Assembly: GCF_044465595.1 (NCBI RefSeq)
Contig: NZ_JBITLV010000010.1
Location: forward strand, 30,454-94,453
DNA: 64,000 nt
From: Spongisporangium articulatum
GTDB taxonomy: Bacteria; Actinomycetota; Actinomycetes; Actinomycetales; Kineosporiaceae
Direction of reading: 5' to 3'
A program made the translations under genes and the position numbers. Below, piece by piece: positions 57,121-64,000 of this stretch. Numbering within the stretch: position 1 is the stretch's first letter; each line of letters starts with the position of its first letter. Below the pieces are notes generated by a model. The model saw only the letters and a program-made list of their open reading frames with translations. It made no database searches and was not told the origin of the DNA.

Positions 57121-57852
57121 GTGGTCGATGATGTTCTGGTGGACGACTCGACGGGACTGAGCGCGCGCTCCTCTCGCGGTCGGCGCGCACTCGTCATCGA
57201 TGACGAGATCCACCTGGCGTCGATGATCGCTGGCTACCTGCGCCGAGAGGGTTTCGACGTCGACCTGGCCGGCGACGGTCAGCAGGCGCTGGACAAGGCA
57301 CGCGCTGAACATCCGGACCTCGTCATCCTGGACCTCGGGCTGCCTGAGTTGGATGGCGTCGAGCTGTGTCGCGAGCTTCGGACATTCTCCGACTGCTACG
57401 TGATCATGGTTACCGCTCGCGCAGGCGAGGCGGACAAGCTCCGCGGTCTGGCTGCTGGAGCCGACGACTACATCACGAAACCGTTCAGTCCAAGAGAACT
57501 GGTGGCCCGCGTTGAGGTGATGTTCCGCCGGCCTCGATCAGGTCGACCCGTTGGCGACCTGGTGATCGGTGACCTGACGATCGATCGGCCTCGGCGTGAG
57601 GTGCGTCTGGCAGGAGCACCTCTGGAGCTGACGCCGATCGAGTTCGACGTCCTGGCCGCCCTCGGGGCCCGACGTGACACCGTGCTGACTCGCCGGCAGA
57701 TCCTGGACATCGTCTGGGGCGAGAGCTGGGTCGGGGACGAGAATCTGGTCGATGTCCACATCGGGCATCTGCGGCGCAAACTGTCCGACGGCCCTGGCAA
57801 TCGGCGGTACCTGCACACCGTCCGGGGCGTCGGGTTCCGGATCGGTGAGTGA
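57121..57852 (+). CDS. OmpR/PhoB-family response regulator
   Basis: 243 residues if started at GTG 57121; later GTG starts are possible because the first ~20 residues precede the receiver core. Receiver domain (about 22-135) with acidic pair Asp27/Asp28, phosphoacceptor Asp71 in VILDLGLPELDG, Thr in MVTAR and Lys in ITKPFS. A winged-helix DNA-binding domain follows (about 145-240: ELTPIEFDVLAAL, VDVHIGHLRRKL). It overlaps the kinase gene, forming a two-component pair. Setting between metal genes suggests it senses envelope or metal stress. An 11-bp-period direct repeat at 60189-60206 could be a target. Confidence 0.92.
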   Translation: MVDDVLVDDSTGLSARSSRGRRALVIDDEIHLASMIAGYLRREGFDVDLAGDGQQALDKARAEHPDLVILDLGLPELDGVELCRELRTFSDCYVIMVTARAGEADKLRGLAAGADDYITKPFSPRELVARVEVMFRRPRSGRPVGDLVIGDLTIDRPRREVRLAGAPLELTPIEFDVLAALGARRDTVLTRRQILDIVWGESWVGDENLVDVHIGHLRRKLSDGPGNRRYLHTVRGVGFRIGE

Positions 57853-57853
57853 G

Positions 57854-59002
57854 ATGCCAGGCAAGGTGAACAGCACGGCGGCAAGGCTTCTCGTCGTGAT
57901 CATCGCGGTAACGGCATTCGGATCCATCGTGGGATGGGTGGTCGGAGCGTTGATCGCTCCGCGGATCTTCCACCATCATCTGCACAACGCCCTGCCGCAG
58001 GTCGCGACCGGCGTTCTCGTCCATGCCGACGAGGCTTTCACGACAGCCAATTCCATCGCTTTCGCGGTGTCCCTGCTTGCGGCTCTGCTCTTCTCGGCAA
58101 TTCTCGCCCTCTACCTGAGCCGCCGGCTGTCGCGGACGTTGGGTCCGTTGACCGAGGCCGCGTCCGAGGTGGCTGCGGGCAGGTACGACGTCAGGGTGGA
58201 GACCGGGGGGCTCGGGCCTGAGGTGGACGATGTCGTGATCGCTTTCAACGACATGGCGGCACGCCTGGAGCGCGACGAACGGACCCGGTCGCGACTCCTG
58301 GCAGACGTGGCGCATGAGCTTCGCACGCCGGTGGCGACGATCGAGGCCTACATCGAGGGCATCCTCGACGGCGTCGTCGAACTCGACGCCTCGACGGCGG
58401 CGGTGCTTACGCTGCAGATCGCCCGGATCGCCCGGCTCACCGACGACATGGCGGCGGTCTCCTGGGCCGAAGCTGATCGGCCCCGGCCCGAGGCCGGCTC
58501 CGTGGACCCGGCGCGGTTGGTCGAATCAGCAGTTCTCGCAGCGGGAAGCCGCTTCGAGGCCAAGGGCGTCCACTTGCTCACCACGATCGAGCCGACACCC
58601 ACGATCCGGGCCGATGCCGAGCGTCTCGGCCAGGTGCTGGGCAACCTGCTGGACAACGCGTTACGGCACACGCCACCGACCGGCGCCGTGACGATCGCGA
58701 CGTGGGCATCATCGGAGCGGGTGCACCTGTCCGTTACGGACACCGGAGACGGCATCCTGGCAGAGCACCAACCCCTGATCTTCGATCGCTTCTACCGGGT
58801 CGACACCGCCCGCGACCGGCTCCGCGGTGGATCCGGCATCGGACTGGCCATTGCAAAGTCCCTGGTCGAAGCAAACGGCGGACGGATCTCCGTAGTCAGC
58901 GACGGACCCGGTCTGGGGTCGACCTTCACCCTGGAGTTTCCGATCGAGAACACTTCTGAGCACGTCCGGGTGCCTTCTTCAGAGAACCTTCAAGAAGGCT
59001 GA
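57854..59002 (+). CDS. Sensor histidine kinase
   Basis: 382 residues from ATG 57854 (GTG 57845, overlapping the regulator stop, is the alternative). Two membrane helices (about 10-32 and 62-85) enclose a very short extracytoplasmic loop with FHHHLHNALPQ, a possible metal-binding His cluster. HAMP, H-box VAHELRTPVATIE (His 154) and an ATPase domain with N-box NLLDNALRHT, DTGDGI and GSGIGLAI follow. It phosphorylates the adjacent regulator. The His-rich short sensor loop fits direct metal sensing, but this is inference. The last codons form a GCCTTCTT/AAGAAGGC hairpin. Confidence 0.92.
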   Translation: MPGKVNSTAARLLVVIIAVTAFGSIVGWVVGALIAPRIFHHHLHNALPQVATGVLVHADEAFTTANSIAFAVSLLAALLFSAILALYLSRRLSRTLGPLTEAASEVAAGRYDVRVETGGLGPEVDDVVIAFNDMAARLERDERTRSRLLADVAHELRTPVATIEAYIEGILDGVVELDASTAAVLTLQIARIARLTDDMAAVSWAEADRPRPEAGSVDPARLVESAVLAAGSRFEAKGVHLLTTIEPTPTIRADAERLGQVLGNLLDNALRHTPPTGAVTIATWASSERVHLSVTDTGDGILAEHQPLIFDRFYRVDTARDRLRGGSGIGLAIAKSLVEANGGRISVVSDGPGLGSTFTLEFPIENTSEHVRVPSSENLQEG

Positions 59003-59149
59003 TCCACGGCCTGCTGACCTGCGCAGACGCCGCTCGGATCATGCGTGCGGCGGGTCCAGAGGCGGTCAGTGCCGTGATCGGAACGTGACGTACCCACTGC
59101 CTCCCGGATAACTTTAGCCTCGCCTCCTCGCGCTCCGCGAGGTGGTGCC

Positions 59150-59345
59150 TGATCGGACGCCGAGCTCTGCCACCGCGTCGGGCTGCGACACTCCGCATGG
59201 CAGAGGCGGGGGACCCAAGAACTTCGGCCGAGCGCGTACCTGCGTCTCGGCCTTGGGGTGAAGCTCGCCGCCGCATTCAGGGGCGGCAGGCCGGGTGAAC
59301 TCCCATCCGAACCCGACAGCTGACCTCGTAGGCGTCCGGAGAGGG
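59150..59345 (+). ncRNA. c-di-AMP riboswitch (ydaO/yuaA type)
   Basis: Conserved blocks appear in the expected order: CCGAGCTCTGCCACCGCG (from 59160), GGCAGAGGCGGGGGACCCA (59199-59217), GGGGTGAAGC (59255-59264), GGGTGAACTCCCATCCGAAC (from 59293) and CCCGACAGCT...CGTAGGCG. These match actinobacterial ydaO-class leaders found before cell-wall hydrolase genes. Binding of c-di-AMP typically turns expression off. A TAACTT -10 candidate lies at 59109-59114. The gap 59003-59149 upstream holds only this promoter region. Confidence 0.88.
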
Positions 59346-59351
59346 AAACCG

Positions 59352-60158
59352 TTGTCCGAGCGCGCCTCCGCACGCCACCGATCACCCCACCGACCAACCA
59401 CACCGATGTCGGACGTGGCCGACGCCATCACCGGCCAGCTCACCGCGCTGACGTCACCGCTGACGGTAGTCGGCAAGACCGGCCTCGTCCTCACCATGTC
59501 GTCCGGTCTGATCGCCGGCGGTGCGATACCCGCACTGGCAGGGACTACCGCGGCGGCTACGACGGGCCGGTCTGCCGAAGGCGGGATGGTGACCGCAGCG
59601 ATGCCGGCCAGCGCGCTGGCCATGGCCTCGTCCCTCTCGGTTCAGAATTCGGGGCTGACGGCCCCGGCGGCCGCCCAGGTCACCTTCGAGAAGTCAGCCT
59701 TCAAGGCGATCAAGAGCTCCGCTCGGCCTGCCTCGGCAGAGACCTCAGCTGGCGCAGCCGGGAGTTCCGCTGGGTCTGCGGGAACCGTTGCTCCGGGTGC
59801 CGCTGTCAACGGCTCCGCAGTGCTGGCCATCGCTGCCCGCTACGTGGGAACGCCATACCTGTACGGCGGCACGACCCCGAACGGCTTCGACTGCTCCGGG
59901 TACACCGGATACGTCTACCGGCAGCTCGGAGTATCCCTTCCGCGGACGGCGGACCAGCAGCTGAACGCCACCCGGCAGATCTCCCGGGCCGACGCCCGTC
60001 CCGGAGATCTCGTCTTCTTCGTCTCCGGCGGCCGGGCCTACCACAACGGAATCTACGCCGGTGGAAACCTGATGTACGACTCTCCACGCAGCGGCAAGTC
60101 TGTGTCCAAGCGCGACATTTGGAGTGCAGATGTGGTCTTCACCCGCGTGACCGGGTAA
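59352..60158 (+). CDS. NlpC/P60 cell-wall hydrolase under c-di-AMP riboswitch
   Basis: 268 residues from TTG 59352, which has a strong GGAGAGGGAAA ribosome site; an in-frame GTG at 59295 lies inside the riboswitch and is rejected. The N-terminus is basic (SERASARHRSPHRP), followed by a hydrophobic export segment (about 35-70), a low-complexity Ala/Ser linker, and a C40 peptidase domain (about 150-268). Catalytic Cys181 is in FDCSGYTG and His231 in YHNGIY. It would cut peptidoglycan stem peptides outside the cell. It does not belong functionally with the metal genes around it. Confidence 0.9.
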   Translation: MSERASARHRSPHRPTTPMSDVADAITGQLTALTSPLTVVGKTGLVLTMSSGLIAGGAIPALAGTTAAATTGRSAEGGMVTAAMPASALAMASSLSVQNSGLTAPAAAQVTFEKSAFKAIKSSARPASAETSAGAAGSSAGSAGTVAPGAAVNGSAVLAIAARYVGTPYLYGGTTPNGFDCSGYTGYVYRQLGVSLPRTADQQLNATRQISRADARPGDLVFFVSGGRAYHNGIYAGGNLMYDSPRSGKSVSKRDIWSADVVFTRVTG

Positions 60159-60188
60159 GCAGTGGTCAACCGAGCACCCCGTCGAATC

Positions 60189-60259
60189 TGAAGATTCGGT
60201 GAAGATGGGTGGTCAGAGGGCCCCGAACCCGGGTTCCCGGCATAGGACGCGCCTACCGT
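60189..60259 (+). promoter_or_regulatory. Probable activator site and leaderless promoter of the DUF6153 gene
   Basis: TGAAGAT occurs twice with an 11-bp period (60189-60195 and 60200-60206), the geometry used by OmpR-type regulators, and the first overlaps a CGAATCT/AGATTCG palindrome (60183-60198). A TACCGT -10 (60254-60259) ends 8 nt before ATG 60268. No -35 consensus is seen, consistent with activation. Confidence 0.4.
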
Positions 60260-60267
60260 TTCTGCCA

Positions 60268-60711
60268 ATGCGTATCGGCGATCATCTCTGGCGGGCTCGT
60301 CTGCGGGGCTTCGCAGTTCTTGCCCTGCTGCTTGGTCTCCTGGCCATGCACGGTCTCAGCTCGCAGCACTCCATGGCCGGCATGTTCGCTCCCGCCGACA
60401 TGACGCATACGACGGCGATGACCACCTCAACTGACGGCATGCACTCGCCGGCCGAACTGGGGGTCGTCGAGTCACCCCGCGCTGACACCGGCTTCCATGT
60501 CCCTGCGCTCGCTGCGAGTCCGATGGACCAGCTGATGGCCGATTGCCTGGCCGTCCTCCTGTCCACCGTCCTTCTCCTGCTGGCGCTCATGGTCGTTACC
60601 GGCCGTAGGTCCAGCCATTGGATGGCAGCGGGGTCACCTCTCGAAGCCGTCATCACACGGCCGCCGGATCGTCCACCGATACTGGGGAGTCTCTGCGTTC
60701 TGCGGGTGTGA
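60268..60711 (+). CDS. DUF6153-like small membrane protein
   Basis: 147 residues from ATG 60268. Signal/first helix (about 12-30, AVLALLLGLLAMHGLSS), a Met/His/Thr-rich extracytoplasmic region (QHSMAGMFAPADMTHTTAM ... DGMHSPAE, about 33-70) and a second helix (about 95-113). Met/His-rich stretches like this bind copper in other envelope proteins. Proteins of this layout (DUF6153) commonly neighbour DUF305 and copper ATPase genes in actinobacteria. It precedes the DUF305 gene by 88 bp. Exact role unknown. Confidence 0.7.
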   Translation: MRIGDHLWRARLRGFAVLALLLGLLAMHGLSSQHSMAGMFAPADMTHTTAMTTSTDGMHSPAELGVVESPRADTGFHVPALAASPMDQLMADCLAVLLSTVLLLLALMVVTGRRSSHWMAAGSPLEAVITRPPDRPPILGSLCVLRV

Positions 60712-60799
60712 CAGGGCCGACCGCGCGAGCTGCTCAGTACGGCTCCGAACGGATCGCCAAGCCCTGTCCATGTCCAGAACCTGAAAGGCAATCCCTCTC

Positions 60800-61438
60800 A
60801 TGAAGCACGCCAAGCACGCCCTCGCTGCCGCCGTTTTGGCTGCGGCTGTCGTCACTCTCAGCGCCTGTGGCGGGAGTGACGGCACGATGTCGTCTGGGAC
60901 CTCGATGACCCCGATGAAAGGCATGGGGCAGAGTTCATCCGGTCCGGCGATGCCGGCCTCGGGCCCGCACAATGCCGCCGACGTCACGTTCAGCACGCAG
61001 ATGATCTCCCACCACGCGCAGGCCGTCGAGATGACCGACCTCGTCCTCGCGAGCACGCAGAACGCCAAGGTCAGGGCCCTCGCCACCCAGATCAGGAACG
61101 CTCAGACGCCTGAGATCACCACAATGAGCGGGTGGCTGAAGGGCTGGGGCGAGCCAGTGCCGGACACCACCATGGCTGGCCAGGACATGGGTGGGATGTC
61201 GATGGACGGCATGATGAGCGACTCCGAGATGAACCAGCTCAAGCAGGCGCAAGGAACTCAAGCTGACACCGAGTTCCTCACCCTGATGTCTAAGCATCAC
61301 GCCGGCGCCATCGAGATGTCCAAGACAGAACTGACCAGCGGACAGAACGCTGCAGCCAAGGAACTGGCAACCTCGATCATCGAGACCCAGACGGCCGAGA
61401 TCGCAGACATGCAAGGCCTTCTGAACTCGATCGGCTAG
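60800..61438 (+). CDS. DUF305 lipoprotein, copper-associated
   Basis: 212 residues from ATG 60800 behind GAAAGG. Lipoprotein signal with lipobox TLSAC (Cys about 23), a Met/Ser/Gly-rich linker (MTPMKGMGQSSS), then two DUF305 repeats, each with an HH-x5-EM signature: MISHHAQAVEM and MSKHHAGAIEM. The four-helix DUF305 fold binds copper through Met/His in CopM-type proteins. It is anchored on the outside of the membrane and sits between DUF6153 and the copper ATPase, suggesting extracytoplasmic copper binding. A strong terminator follows. Confidence 0.9.
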   Translation: MKHAKHALAAAVLAAAVVTLSACGGSDGTMSSGTSMTPMKGMGQSSSGPAMPASGPHNAADVTFSTQMISHHAQAVEMTDLVLASTQNAKVRALATQIRNAQTPEITTMSGWLKGWGEPVPDTTMAGQDMGGMSMDGMMSDSEMNQLKQAQGTQADTEFLTLMSKHHAGAIEMSKTELTSGQNAAAKELATSIIETQTAEIADMQGLLNSIG

Positions 61439-61443
61439 TAGAC

Positions 61444-61483
61444 GGTAGATCCGCACCCCGTGATGCCGGGGTGCGGATCTACC
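61444..61483 (+). terminator. Rho-independent-like terminator after the DUF305 gene
   Basis: Perfect 17-bp arms (61444-61460, GGTAGATCCGCACCCCG, and 61467-61483) with a 6-nt loop, 5 bp after the stop codon. No U-tract. It insulates the copper ATPase promoter from upstream transcription. Confidence 0.9.
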
Positions 61484-61539
61484 GCGCGGGGCGCACTTCG
61501 CGGTAAAGCCGGCGTTCAACATCGCCTGTGACCCAAGCC

Positions 61540-61573
61540 TTGACAAGATACCCCCGGGGGGTACCGTGAGGGT
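61540..61573 (+). promoter_or_regulatory. CsoR-like operator within the copper ATPase promoter
   Basis: TTGACA (61540-61545), a 16-bp spacer containing the palindrome ATACCCCCGGGGGGTAC (61548-61564), and TACCGT (61562-61567), 6 nt before ATG 61574. The C/G-run palindrome bounded by TA resembles CsoR copper-repressor sites, and its position between -35 and -10 suits repression. The transcript is probably leaderless. Confidence 0.7.
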
Positions 61574-63904
61574 ATGAGTACCAGCACGGGATCGAATACA
61601 TCGCAGGCGCATGCGCTCGTGAAGGACCCGGTCTGCGGGATGGATGTGGATCCGGCTGCCGCTGAGCACCGCTTCGAGCGCGCAGGGCAGGAGTACTTCT
61701 TCTGCTCCGGGCACTGTCGGGCGACGTTCACCTCCGACCCCGACACCTACCTCGCTAACCGGCCCGCCGCTTCCCCCACGGGAGCTGACCAGGTCGCGGA
61801 GTGGACCTGTCCGATGCACCCGGAGATCCGGCAGCCCGGGCCGGGCTCGTGTCCGATCTGCGGGATGGCTCTGGAACCGGTCACGGTGACCGCGGACTCC
61901 GGACCCAGCCCTGAACTCGCGGACATGACCCGGCGCTTCTGGGCTGCCGTCGTCCTGTCCGTACCCGTTCTCGTCCTGGGCATGGGCAGAGACCTGGTCC
62001 CTGCGATCCACGACCTCGTCTCGGCGACGGCGTCCACCTGGATCCAGTTCGCCATGGCGACCCCGGTGGTGCTGTGGGCGGGATGGCCCTTCCTCCAGCG
62101 CGGCTGGGTCTCGGTACGGACGCTGAAACTCAACATGTTCACGCTGATCGCGATGGGCACCGGTGTCGCCTGGCTGTTCAGCGTGGTCGCCACGATCGCA
62201 CCCGGCATCTTCCCCGACGCGTTCCGCATGGACGGCGCGGTCGATGTCTACTTCGAAGCCGCAGCCGTCATCACGACGCTGGTCCTGCTCGGGCAGGTCC
62301 TCGAACTGCGCGCCCGCGAGCAGACCTCCGGAGCCATCCGTGCGCTGCTCGACCTCACCCCGAAGACCGCCTACCGGCTCGCCGCCGACGGGTCCGACGA
62401 GGAGATCACCCTCGACCTGGTCCAGATCGGTGACCGGCTCCGAGTCCGCCCCGGCGAGAAGATGCCCGTCGACGGGATCGTCGAGGACGGCCGGTCCCTG
62501 CTCGACGAGTCCCTCGTCACCGGCGAGTCGATGCCGACCACGAAAGCCAGGGGTGACGCCGTCATCGGGGGCACCCTGAACCAGACCGGGTCGCTCATCG
62601 TCCGCGCCGACAAGATCGGTCGCGACACCATGCTCGCCAGGATCGTGCAGATGGTCGCCGACGCCCAGCGCTCCCGCGCGCCGATCCAGCGGATGGCCGA
62701 CCGCGTCGCCGCGTGGTTCGTCCCGGCCGTCATCGCCGCCGCGGTCATCGCCTTTGTCATCTGGGCCCTCGTCGGGCCCGACCCCCGGCTCGCGCACGCG
62801 CTGATCGTCGCCGTCGCCGTCCTGATCATCGCCTGCCCCTGCGCCCTTGGCCTCGCCACACCGGTCTCGATCATGGTCGGCGTCGGGCGTGGCGCCGGGC
62901 TCGGCGTCCTGATCAAGAACGCCGAAGCGCTCGAACTGCTCGAGAAGGTCGACACCCTCGTCGTCGACAAGACCGGCACCCTGACCGAGGGTCGCCCCTC
63001 AGTCACCCGGGTCGTCCCGTTGGCCGGCTTCGACGACCGGGAGTTGCTCCGGCTCGCCGCCGGAGTGGAGCGCTCCTCCGAACACCCCCTCGCCCGCGCG
63101 ATCGTCAAGGCAGCTACCGATTCGGGTCTGCCGATCCCCGATGTGACCTACTTCGACTCACCCACCGGCAAGGGAGCGGTCGGCATCGTCGAGAACCGCC
63201 GGGTCCTGATCGGCAGCGCCGGCTACCTGGGCGGGGAAGGACTCGACACGAGCAATCTCACCGCTGACGCCAACCGGCTCCGCGCCGACGGAGCGACCGC
63301 CATCTTCATCGGCGTCGACAACCAGGTCGCAGGGATCTTCGCCATCGCCGACCAGGTCAAGGACACCACCCCGGAAGCGCTCAAAGCTCTCGTGGCCGAA
63401 GGCATCGAGGTTGTCATGCTCACCGGTGACAATCGGGTCACGGCCGAGGCGGTCGGTCGTCGACTCGGGATCAGCCGGGTCGAGGCCGACGTCCTTCCCG
63501 ACCAGAAGAGCGACATCGTCAAACAACTCCGCGCAGAAGGCCGTGTCGTCGCGATGGCGGGCGACGGCGTCAACGATGCACCCGCGCTCGCCGCCGCCGA
63601 CGTCGGCCTGGCGATGAGTTCCGGTACCGACGTCGCGATGGAGTCCGCCGGCGTCACCCTCCTCAAGGGCGACCTGACCGGGATCGTCCGGGCCCGGAAG
63701 CTGTCCCGGGCGACCATGTCGAACATCCGCCAGAACCTCGTCTTCGCGTTCGTCTACAACGTCGCCGGAATTCCTGTCGCGGCCGGCATTCTCTACCCGG
63801 CGTTCGGGCTCCTGCTCTCCCCGATGATCGCCGCTGCCGCCATGGCCCTTTCGTCCGTGAGCGTCATCAGCAATGCCTTGCGCCTCCGCGCACAGCATCT
63901 GTAA
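61574..63904 (+). CDS. Copper-translocating P1B-type ATPase with YHS and heavy-metal domains
   Basis: 776 residues from ATG 61574. The N-terminus has a YHS-type metal domain (VKDPVCGMDVDP ... FFCSGHCRATF, about 16-55). A heavy-metal-binding CPMHPEI...CPICGM domain follows (about 78-101), then eight membrane helices. The transport motif is CPC (Cys421-Pro-Cys423), the TGES actuator loop is present, phosphorylation site DKTGT has Asp465, and GDGVNDAPAL is intact. The cytosolic Cys-rich domains and CPC favour Cu(I) export. It is alone after a strong terminator, with a CsoR-like operator in its promoter. It matches the CopA/CopB class found on metal-resistance islands. Confidence 0.93.
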   Translation: MSTSTGSNTSQAHALVKDPVCGMDVDPAAAEHRFERAGQEYFFCSGHCRATFTSDPDTYLANRPAASPTGADQVAEWTCPMHPEIRQPGPGSCPICGMALEPVTVTADSGPSPELADMTRRFWAAVVLSVPVLVLGMGRDLVPAIHDLVSATASTWIQFAMATPVVLWAGWPFLQRGWVSVRTLKLNMFTLIAMGTGVAWLFSVVATIAPGIFPDAFRMDGAVDVYFEAAAVITTLVLLGQVLELRAREQTSGAIRALLDLTPKTAYRLAADGSDEEITLDLVQIGDRLRVRPGEKMPVDGIVEDGRSLLDESLVTGESMPTTKARGDAVIGGTLNQTGSLIVRADKIGRDTMLARIVQMVADAQRSRAPIQRMADRVAAWFVPAVIAAAVIAFVIWALVGPDPRLAHALIVAVAVLIIACPCALGLATPVSIMVGVGRGAGLGVLIKNAEALELLEKVDTLVVDKTGTLTEGRPSVTRVVPLAGFDDRELLRLAAGVERSSEHPLARAIVKAATDSGLPIPDVTYFDSPTGKGAVGIVENRRVLIGSAGYLGGEGLDTSNLTADANRLRADGATAIFIGVDNQVAGIFAIADQVKDTTPEALKALVAEGIEVVMLTGDNRVTAEAVGRRLGISRVEADVLPDQKSDIVKQLRAEGRVVAMAGDGVNDAPALAAADVGLAMSSGTDVAMESAGVTLLKGDLTGIVRARKLSRATMSNIRQNLVFAFVYNVAGIPVAAGILYPAFGLLLSPMIAAAAMALSSVSVISNALRLRAQHL

Positions 63905-63906
63905 CG

Positions 63907-64000
63907 GGACTGTCTGATTAACGGTGTAACTGGGTCTGGCTCGACACGCCGAGCGTGATGCTTGGCGGTTTGGAGCTGGGCATGTCGGACACGATCTCGT
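63907..64000 (+). mobile_element. Probable left end of an IS256-like insertion sequence (partial)
   Basis: Starting 2 bp after the copper ATPase stop, GGACTGTCTGATTAACGGTG resembles the terminal inverted repeat of IS256-type elements in actinobacteria. A candidate transposase start follows: ATG at 63958 reads MLGGLELG then MSDTIS to the window edge. The rest is outside the window, so neither transposase identity nor the second end can be confirmed. Confidence 0.45.

Noticed and set aside
59295..59351. Upstream GTG start for the NlpC/P60 protein
   Set aside because: It lies inside conserved riboswitch sequence and lacks a ribosome site; TTG 59352 has GGAGAGGGAAA.

Overview
The window is chromosomal DNA of a very high-G+C actinobacterium. 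The signs are strong G/C bias at third codon positions, many GTG starts, abundant 4-bp stop/start overlaps, a complete ESX-type (type VII) secretion locus, EspG-like and WXG100 proteins, F420/FMN-type oxidoreductases and an actinobacterial c-di-AMP riboswitch. The genus cannot be fixed from the sequence; a mycelial or motile soil actinomycete of the Kineosporia/Cryptosporangium/Frankia sort is an impression only. No rRNA, tRNA or CRISPR was recognised.

Layout. 1-1.85 kb: flotillin plus NfeD membrane pair (- strand). 2-13.8 kb: a chemoreceptor, a secreted GH15 glucodextranase/glucoamylase, a lipoprotein hydrolase, a GGDEF-EAL protein with a degenerate GGDEF site, a diguanylate cyclase and a MurD-like ligase. 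13.9-16.6 kb: an egghead-like GT2 glycosyltransferase coupled to a GH113-like mannanase. 16.6-23.3 kb: a tightly coupled + strand cassette of helical WXG/EspC-like partners, two alpha/beta-hydrolases, lipoproteins and an EspG-like chaperone, ending in decayed copies. 23.4-38.2 kb: the ESX machine (second mycosin, catalytic-domain-less mini-mycosin, PPE-like protein, Esx pair, EccB, EccE, EccD, EccC, MycP). 38.4-41 kb: a third small ESX-style module (helical partner, glycine-zipper effector candidate, membrane protein). 41-53.4 kb: metabolic and regulatory genes, including a TetR regulon whose operator occurs at two promoters, PhoX-like, truncated globin, FAH, MBL and an unusual LLM/BBE double-flavin fusion. 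53.4-54.8 kb: a rearrangement scar where two truncated genes abut, followed by nested inverted repeats. 54.85-63.9 kb: a metal-resistance region that looks less G+C-rich: P-type ATPase remnant, KmtR-like sensor, CDF exporter, SHOCT protein, two-component system, riboswitch-controlled NlpC/P60 hydrolase, DUF6153, DUF305 and a copper P-type ATPase, ending at what looks like an insertion-sequence terminus.

How it fits together. The ESX apparatus at 23-38 kb would export the Esx pair, the PPE-like protein and, by inference, the hydrolases and glycine-zipper protein encoded on both sides of it. Lipoproteins or a membrane protein directly downstream of each candidate effector look like cognate immunity proteins, which makes the flanks candidate antibacterial effector-immunity modules. 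A recurring regulatory style is visible: at least eight genes have a TANNNT -10 element only 6-8 nt before the start codon, implying leaderless transcripts, including a shared bidirectional eccB/eccE promoter.
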